The position numbers and the translations under genes are program-made. The notes below the pieces were generated by a model that searched no databases, was not told the DNA's origin, and was given only the letters and a program-made list of their open reading frames with translations. Below, one piece after another: positions 12,039 through 16,110 of a stretch of 16,110 bases of DNA. Within the stretch, counting starts at the first letter, position 1, and every line of letters starts with the position of its first letter. Location of the stretch: positions 1 to 16,110 of the forward strand of contig JBBING010000052.1 in the NCBI GenBank assembly GCA_037444005.1, in the 5' to 3' direction. This DNA is from DATLZC01 sp037444005 (GTDB taxonomy: Bacteria; Chloroflexota; Dehalococcoidia; DSTF01; JACRBR01).

Positions 12039-12075
12039 CGGCTCTGCGGGAACGCAGAGCCGTCGCTTTTCTTTT
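12039..12075 (+). terminator. Rho-independent terminator after the PAS-LuxR gene
   Basis: CGGCTCTGCG (12039-12048) and CGCAGAGCCG (12053-12062) form a perfect 10-bp stem with a GGAA loop, followed after four bases by TTTTCTTTT (12067-12075). This separates the PAS-LuxR transcript from the large regulator gene. The T-run merges directly into the next gene's -35 box. Confidence 0.85.
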
Positions 12076-12103
12076 GACAGGCGGGCCCTCCGGCGCGCAG
12101 AAT
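12074..12103 (+). promoter_or_regulatory. Promoter of the BTAD regulator (TTGACA-18-CAGAAT)
   Basis: A perfect -35 TTGACA (12074-12079) starts inside the terminator T-run, and CAGAAT (12098-12103) follows after 18 bases. Transcription would begin near 12110, giving a leader of about 23 bases before the ATG at 12133. It also rules out the upstream GTG at 12106 as the start codon. Confidence 0.6.
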
Positions 12104-12132
12104 CTGTGCGAACGTTCGATCGGGGGAGGCCG

Positions 12133-15100
12133 ATGATCCCCGAGATCGACACCAAGACCGCGCTCCCTCCGCTGCGCCCCGGGGTCATCCGGCGGCAGCG
12201 GCTGCTCGCCCTCCTCGACGCCCAGATCGGACGCCGGGCTTCCTTCGTCGCGGCGCCGTCCGGCTATGGTAAGACGACGCTGCTCGCCGACTGGGCCAGC
12301 ACGCAGGAGAACGCGGTGTGCTGGCTCTCGCTCGATCCCTGGGATGCCGAGGCGCCCGTCTTCTTCCGCGCCGTGCGCCACGCCTTCGGCCGAGCGTTCC
12401 CCGAATCATCCCTGGGACGCGGGTCCGTCGCCGAGCGCCCGCTCGACGAAGCCGCCGCCGTCATCGCGGAGGTCTCGCGTCTGCCCGAGTACGTCATTCT
12501 GGTGCTGGACGATTTTCACCTCGTGCAGGAGACGCCCGAGATCGCGGAGTACGTCGGGGTCCTCGTGGGAAGGGCGCCTTCCAATCTTCACGTGGCCATC
12601 GCCTCGCGGCTTCGTCCCAACTTCCCGGGCAGCGCACGGCTGGTGGCGCAGGGGGAGGCGCTGCTGTTGGGACCTGCCGACCTGGCGTTCACCGCAGACG
12701 AGGCGCGCGAGCTGTTCCGCGCACGCGGTCACGAGATCGAAGAGGGGGAGCTGTCGGACGTGCTCCGGCAGACGGAGGGATGGGGCGCCGCCCTGGCTCT
12801 GGCCTCGTCCACCTGGCGAAAGACGGGGCGAACTGCGCTCTCGCGGGACGACCTGTTCGAGTACCTCGCCGCGGAGGCGCTCACCGGCCTCGACGAACGT
12901 GATCGAGCTTTCCTGCGAGAGAGCTCGGTGCTGCCGGTGCTCACGCCCGCCCTGTGCGACGCGCTCCTGGGCCGCGATGACGCGGCCGCGACGCTCGCCC
13001 GTCTCGAGCCGCGGGCGCTGTTCCTCGAGCGCGTGACCGCGGACCCGCCGACGTACCGCCTGCACCAGCTCTTCCGCGACTACCTGGTCGAAAGCCTCAA
13101 AACGGAGGACCCGGCGCGGTTCGAGGAGCTCGCTACTGCGGCGGTCCGGCTGCTGATCGACAGCGGCCGGCTCAACGAGGCGCTCGAGCTGGCGTGGAGC
13201 GTCGGGCCGGGCCATGCCGCCAGCGTGCTCGACAGCGTCGCCCAGCGGCTTCTCTGGCGGGGCGATCATCGCACGGTTCTCGAATGGCTCGAGCGGCTCC
13301 CGGAGACGGCCGTCGCATCGGCGCCGAGGCTCCGCATCTGGAACGCTCGAGCCCTGGCGGCGGTCCATCGGGCCGACGACGCCCTCGCGGAGATCGCCGC
13401 TGCCCTGGGGGCGCTCGGGCCCGATGCCGACCCCCATCTGCTGGCGGAGGCGCATCTGGCGCGGGCGGGGGCGCTTCGGTTCAAGGGCGAGCTCGCGGGG
13501 GCGATGGAAGCCTGCGAGGCGGCCGTGTCCCTCCTTCGGCGTTCCGGGAGACCGAACGAGGCGCTGGAGGCCGAGGCCATCGAGTCCATGGCGTACCTGC
13601 ATGGCGAAGCGGGCGAATTCAAGAAGGCGCTGGCCGGATTTCAGCGGGCGCTGCATCTGGTGGAACGCATGGGGCTCGCGGGCAGAGCAGCGAAGCTGTA
13701 CGACAGCGTCGCCCGGTGTCACGCAGAGCTGGGGAATCTGCCTCAGGCGATCCGGGCCCTGGAACGCGCCCGCGCCGCGTACGAGCGCGTAGGGAATCTG
13801 TACGACCTGGCGATCACGCTGAACAACACCGGCATGCTGCACTACATGGCGGGGCAGTTCGAGGAGAGCCTCACGTACTATGCGCGCGCGGCCGATATCG
13901 GCGCCCGCGTCGGCAATCGGCGCGCCGTGGCGTACCAGCAGGCAGGCGCCGCTGACACCGTTCTCGCCCTCGGCGACGCAGAGCGATCCGTCGGCATGTA
14001 CGAGGAGGCGCGGGAGTCGGCGCAAGCCCTGGGCGACGGCGCGCTGGTCGAACACTGCAGGAATCAGATGACGGTGGCGCTGCTCTGGACCGGTCAGGTG
14101 GACCGGGCGCGGCTCCTCTTCGAATCGGGCGACGAGGCCCCCGAAGGCACCTCACGCCACGCGACTCGCCAGCTTATCCGGGGGAGGTTCGCGCTGCGTC
14201 AGGGAGACACCGCCGGCGCACGAGCGCTGTTCCGAGAGGCCGCAGAGGAGTTCCGCGAGCTCGGCATGGCCCGCGAAGAAGCGACGGCGTGGTTTCTTCT
14301 GGCGGCGGCGGCGTTCGCTGAGCGGCGCCGGGGTGAAGCGCGCGACGCGCTCGAGCGGGTCGGCGCGCTCTGTCAGGCCATCGGCTTCGAGCGGTTTCTC
14401 CTGCCGGAAGTCCGGCAGCAAACCCCCGTCGCGAGCTACGCAGCGTCGCAGAACCTTGCGGGAGGGCTGTTCCGCCGCCTGCTGGAGGAGCCTTCGACGA
14501 GCGTCACGGTCGAGGCGGCCACCGGTGTCGCCGCTCCCCTCCAGGTCGTGTCGCTCGGCAGGACGTGCGTGCGTCTGGGCGACCGCGAGATCGCGGACTC
14601 GGAGTGGCGGAGCGAAAAGGCGCGGGAGATGCTGTTCTTCCTGCTGGTGGAGGCGAAGCCGCTCCCCAAGGGCGAGATCTTCGTCGCCCTCTGGCCGGAG
14701 CTGCCCGAATCGAAGTGCAACAGCAACTTCCACTCCACGCTGCACCGCCTCCGCAACGCGCTGTATCCCGAGATCGTGCAGCTCGATGGATCGCGCTACA
14801 GCATCAACCCGAACGCGACCATTGAGTTCGACGTTTGGCGCTTCCGGGAGGCCCTGCGCGAAGCCTCGCGGGTACGCGGTCAGCCCGAGGAACGGGAGCA
14901 TCTGGAATGCGCGTACGCCGTGTACGGGGGCCCGTTCCTCGAAGGGACGTACGCCGAATGGGTGGAGGAAGTGCGGGACGCGCTGCATCGACAGTTCGTG
15001 GCGGCGGCGGGCCGGCTGGGGACGCTGCGCGCGTACGCAGGCGACCATCGCGCCGCCATCGAAGCGTTTCGCCGGGCGCTCGCTCTCGACCCGTACGATG

Positions 15101-15261
15101 AGGTGGCTGCGCAAGGGCTGATGGCGTCGTTGGTGGCCCTCGGGGACCACGCGGCTGCGGCGCAGCACTACCGCTCGTACGAACGCCTGCTGCGGGAAGA
15201 CCTCGGCTCGGCCCCTCCTCGCGATATGACCCGACTCTACGCCGCTCTCACTCGCGCCTGA
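12133..15261 (+). CDS. MalT-like STAND ATPase / TPR / OmpR-BTAD transcriptional regulator
   Basis: The 1042-residue protein opens like MalT-type regulators: Walker A APSGYGKTT (41-49), Walker B VILVLDDFH (121-129) and the LHVAIASRL sensor-like stretch, then the STAND helical region ending in TYRLHQLFRDYL. Residues about 340-790 are helical TPR-like repeats (EALEAEAIESMAYLHGEAGE, LAITLNNTGMLHYMAGQFEE and others), likely the ligand or partner sensor. Instead of the C-terminal LuxR helix-turn-helix of MalT, residues about 803-895 form an OmpR-like winged helix (VSLGRTCVRLGDREI...FHSTLHRLRNALYP) and about 896-1042 a BTAD domain (FDVWRFREAL...AYAGDHRAAIEAFRRALALDP). It would oligomerise on ATP and inducer binding and activate transcription; targets are unknown. 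ATG 12133 is preferred because the predicted transcript begins after the GTG at 12106 and GGGGGAGG precedes it. Confidence 0.9.
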   Translation: MIPEIDTKTALPPLRPGVIRRQRLLALLDAQIGRRASFVAAPSGYGKTTLLADWASTQENAVCWLSLDPWDAEAPVFFRAVRHAFGRAFPESSLGRGSVAERPLDEAAAVIAEVSRLPEYVILVLDDFHLVQETPEIAEYVGVLVGRAPSNLHVAIASRLRPNFPGSARLVAQGEALLLGPADLAFTADEARELFRARGHEIEEGELSDVLRQTEGWGAALALASSTWRKTGRTALSRDDLFEYLAAEALTGLDERDRAFLRESSVLPVLTPALCDALLGRDDAAATLARLEPRALFLERVTADPPTYRLHQLFRDYLVESLKTEDPARFEELATAAVRLLIDSGRLNEALELAWSVGPGHAASVLDSVAQRLLWRGDHRTVLEWLERLPETAVASAPRLRIWNARALAAVHRADDALAEIAAALGALGPDADPHLLAEAHLARAGALRFKGELAGAMEACEAAVSLLRRSGRPNEALEAEAIESMAYLHGEAGEFKKALAGFQRALHLVERMGLAGRAAKLYDSVARCHAELGNLPQAIRALERARAAYERVGNLYDLAITLNNTGMLHYMAGQFEESLTYYARAADIGARVGNRRAVAYQQAGAADTVLALGDAERSVGMYEEARESAQALGDGALVEHCRNQMTVALLWTGQVDRARLLFESGDEAPEGTSRHATRQLIRGRFALRQGDTAGARALFREAAEEFRELGMAREEATAWFLLAAAAFAERRRGEARDALERVGALCQAIGFERFLLPEVRQQTPVASYAASQNLAGGLFRRLLEEPSTSVTVEAATGVAAPLQVVSLGRTCVRLGDREIADSEWRSEKAREMLFFLLVEAKPLPKGEIFVALWPELPESKCNSNFHSTLHRLRNALYPEIVQLDGSRYSINPNATIEFDVWRFREALREASRVRGQPEEREHLECAYAVYGGPFLEGTYAEWVEEVRDALHRQFVAAAGRLGTLRAYAGDHRAAIEAFRRALALDPYDEVAAQGLMASLVALGDHAAAAQHYRSYERLLREDLGSAPPRDMTRLYAALTRA

Positions 15262-15371
15262 GCTCGACCTCCCCGGCGTTCGTCAAAGATTTCACTCCTC
15301 GTGCCGAGTATTTCCTCGGAGGATGTCCCGAGATATGCGCAGGGACGCGACCGCTGCACAGGGGGTGAAGC

Positions 15372-15455
15372 ATGGCGAGGGTCGTGTCCCTGGCGCTCGG
15401 ACTGACGACCGCAGTCGGCGCCGCGGTGGTCGCGATGGCGCCCTGGGCCTGGTGA
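15372..15455 (+). CDS. Putative 27-residue hydrophobic peptide (leader or small membrane protein)
   Basis: ATG at 15372 is preceded by GGGGGTG (15360-15366), a good ribosome binding site with about five bases of spacing. The frame of 27 codons stops with TGA at 15453-15455. It reads MARVVSLALGLTTAVG..., then a Val/Ala-rich stretch ending APWAW, so nearly the whole peptide could cross a membrane once, with Arg3 as the only charged residue. Two of its last three codons are Trp. It lies between the BTAD regulator and the DUF5317 gene and reads the same way. It may be a small membrane protein or a leader whose translation affects the hairpin at 15491-15521. No family is recognised. In the 110 bases before it (15262-15371) I find no confident promoter or terminator, only a short CCGAG/CTCGG stem. 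Confidence 0.45.
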   Translation: MARVVSLALGLTTAVGAAVVAMAPWAW

Positions 15456-15490
15456 CGGGCCCGAGCGCGCATCGATCGACGGAAGCAGTA

Positions 15491-15521
15491 GCCCGGTCCG
15501 CCGAACGTTCGCGGACCGGGC
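15491..15521 (+). promoter_or_regulatory. 11-bp hairpin directly before the DUF5317 start codon
   Basis: GCCCGGTCCGC (15491-15501) and GCGGACCGGGC (15511-15521) pair perfectly around a 9-base loop. The stem ends five bases before ATG 15527 and covers the place where a ribosome binding site should be; no other such site is visible. No T-run follows, so a plain terminator is unlikely. A translational or transcript-stability role is possible, perhaps linked to translation of the 27-residue peptide upstream. Confidence 0.5.
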
Positions 15522-15526
15522 GCGCT

Positions 15527-16093
15527 ATGCAAGAGCACATCGATCCGAAGGTCCTGCGGAGCTTCGCGCTCGCCGCCGCCATGGCCGCGATCCAGATGAC
15601 GAGCGTGGCCCTGGCGCCGGTGTGGCTCCTGCGCGTCGTTTTTCCGGCGACGTTCCTGGGAGTAGCGCCTATTCTCTGGTGGCACCGCTCGTTTTGGTCG
15701 CTGTGGGTGGTGGCCGCGGGCGCGGCGATGAACTTCGCGGCCATCGTCGCGAACGGTGGGCTCATGCCGATCACCGTCTCGACGTTGGAGGCCGCGACCG
15801 GCGAGCCCGCGGCGCTGCGCGGCGTCATCGGTGAACGGCTGCCACATACGAAGGACGTGCTCGTCGCCGACGGCGAGGGCCGCCTGACGGCGCTGGGCGA
15901 CCGGATCATCATCACGCTCGGGTCGAAGCACCCCGTAGTGAGCCTCGGGGACGTGTTCATCGCGGCGGGGCTCGCGGGATTCGCCGCAGAAGCGGGGCTT
16001 CGCGCGTGGGGGTCTCGTCGGCGAAATTTGGGGCGAACGATTCAACCCGAGGTGGTGAGTAGCGTTCCGTTTTTTCATGGTAGAGGGGAGTAG
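15527..16093 (+). CDS. DUF5317-like membrane protein
   Basis: The 188-residue protein has four or so hydrophobic segments: FALAAAMAAIQMTSVALAPV, LLRVVFPATFLGVAPILWW, LWVVAAGAAMNFAAIVANGG and VSLGDVFIAAGLAGFAAEAG. GGLMPIT (after the third segment), the KDVLVADGEGRLTALGD stretch and VVSLGDVFIAAG are the conserved features of DUF5317 proteins, a family of unknown function seen mainly in Gram-positive and Chloroflexota-type bacteria. The C-terminus is a basic cytosolic tail. The frame stays open upstream to 15323, but that part is Arg-rich, non-hydrophobic and overlaps the 27-residue ORF, so ATG 15527 is preferred although it lacks a ribosome binding site. The 17 bases after the stop hold nothing recognisable. 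Confidence 0.78.
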   Translation: MQEHIDPKVLRSFALAAAMAAIQMTSVALAPVWLLRVVFPATFLGVAPILWWHRSFWSLWVVAAGAAMNFAAIVANGGLMPITVSTLEAATGEPAALRGVIGERLPHTKDVLVADGEGRLTALGDRIIITLGSKHPVVSLGDVFIAAGLAGFAAEAGLRAWGSRRRNLGRTIQPEVVSSVPFFHGRGE

Positions 16094-16110
16094 GCCTCTA
16101 AACAGTAAGG

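Noticed and set aside
12106..12132. GTG at 12106 as the start of the BTAD regulator
   Set aside because: It lies before the predicted transcription start (about 12110) and adds nine residues with no homology; ATG 12133 has a G-rich ribosome binding site.
12406..14055. A 549-codon open frame on the minus strand inside the BTAD regulator gene
   Set aside because: It is the complement of a well-supported coding frame and shows no domain; long antisense frames are expected at this GC content.
15372..15455. Classical tryptophan-operon attenuator, suggested by the two Trp codons
   Set aside because: The downstream gene is DUF5317 rather than a trp gene, the Trp codons are not adjacent, and no terminator with a T-run follows.
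15323..15526. A 68-residue N-terminal extension of the DUF5317 protein
   Set aside because: It is Arg/Gly-rich, unlike the family, overlaps the better-supported 27-codon ORF in another frame and runs through the hairpin.

Overview
The window is high-GC bacterial chromosome, densely packed with short intergenic gaps. I see no tRNA, rRNA, CRISPR array, insertion sequence or phage gene. The gene families fit an environmental bacterium of the Chloroflexota or a neighbouring lineage: a class A penicillin-binding protein with an 'NPG' version of its glycosyltransferase motif, a KimA-type permease with an N-terminal extension, an ArsA ATPase with an HSP20-like tail, a MalT-like ATPase fused to a BTAD output module, and a DUF5317 membrane protein. 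That placement is inferred from family recollection and is not proven.

Layout. Positions 1-291 hold no conventional gene. They do hold a plus-strand promoter-like signal, a perfect Shine-Dalgarno sequence in front of a 22-codon ORF, a set of mutually exclusive RNA pairings and a strong hairpin. From 292 to 8068 six genes run leftward (minus strand): SAM methyltransferase, PBP1A, KimA-like K+ transporter, AlkA-like glycosylase, ArsA-like ATPase and a 74-residue conserved-looking small protein. The methyltransferase and PBP overlap. The permease has its own promoter, which overlaps the PBP stop codon. The last four genes are tightly coupled (2-nt gap, 4-nt overlap, 12-nt gap). From 8220 to 9835 two SDR-family genes, also on the minus strand, overlap by one base. 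The first translated (9023-9835) is canonical. The second (8220-9023) has lost the cofactor-loop glycine, the NNAG glycine and the catalytic lysine.

From 9922 everything runs rightward. A LarA-type nickel-pincer 2-hydroxyacid racemase/epimerase is divergent from the SDR pair and shares an 86-nt region with overlapping promoters. Next come a PAS-LuxR regulator with a cysteine motif, a strong terminator, and a 1042-residue STAND ATPase/TPR/BTAD regulator with its own promoter. The end holds a 27-residue hydrophobic peptide ORF with a good ribosome binding site, an 11-bp hairpin, and a DUF5317 membrane protein.

How the genes may work together (inference). The LarA homologue plus an active/degenerate SDR pair looks like a small module for stereochemical handling and oxidation of a hydroxyacid or hydroxyacyl compound. 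The two regulators downstream are candidates to control it. The leftward cluster mixes envelope synthesis, potassium uptake, base-excision repair and an ATPase of unknown client, so it is more likely a co-transcribed housekeeping group than one pathway. The least explained parts are the 5' RNA/small-ORF region (71-276), the SDR pair, and the small-peptide/hairpin leader of the DUF5317 gene.
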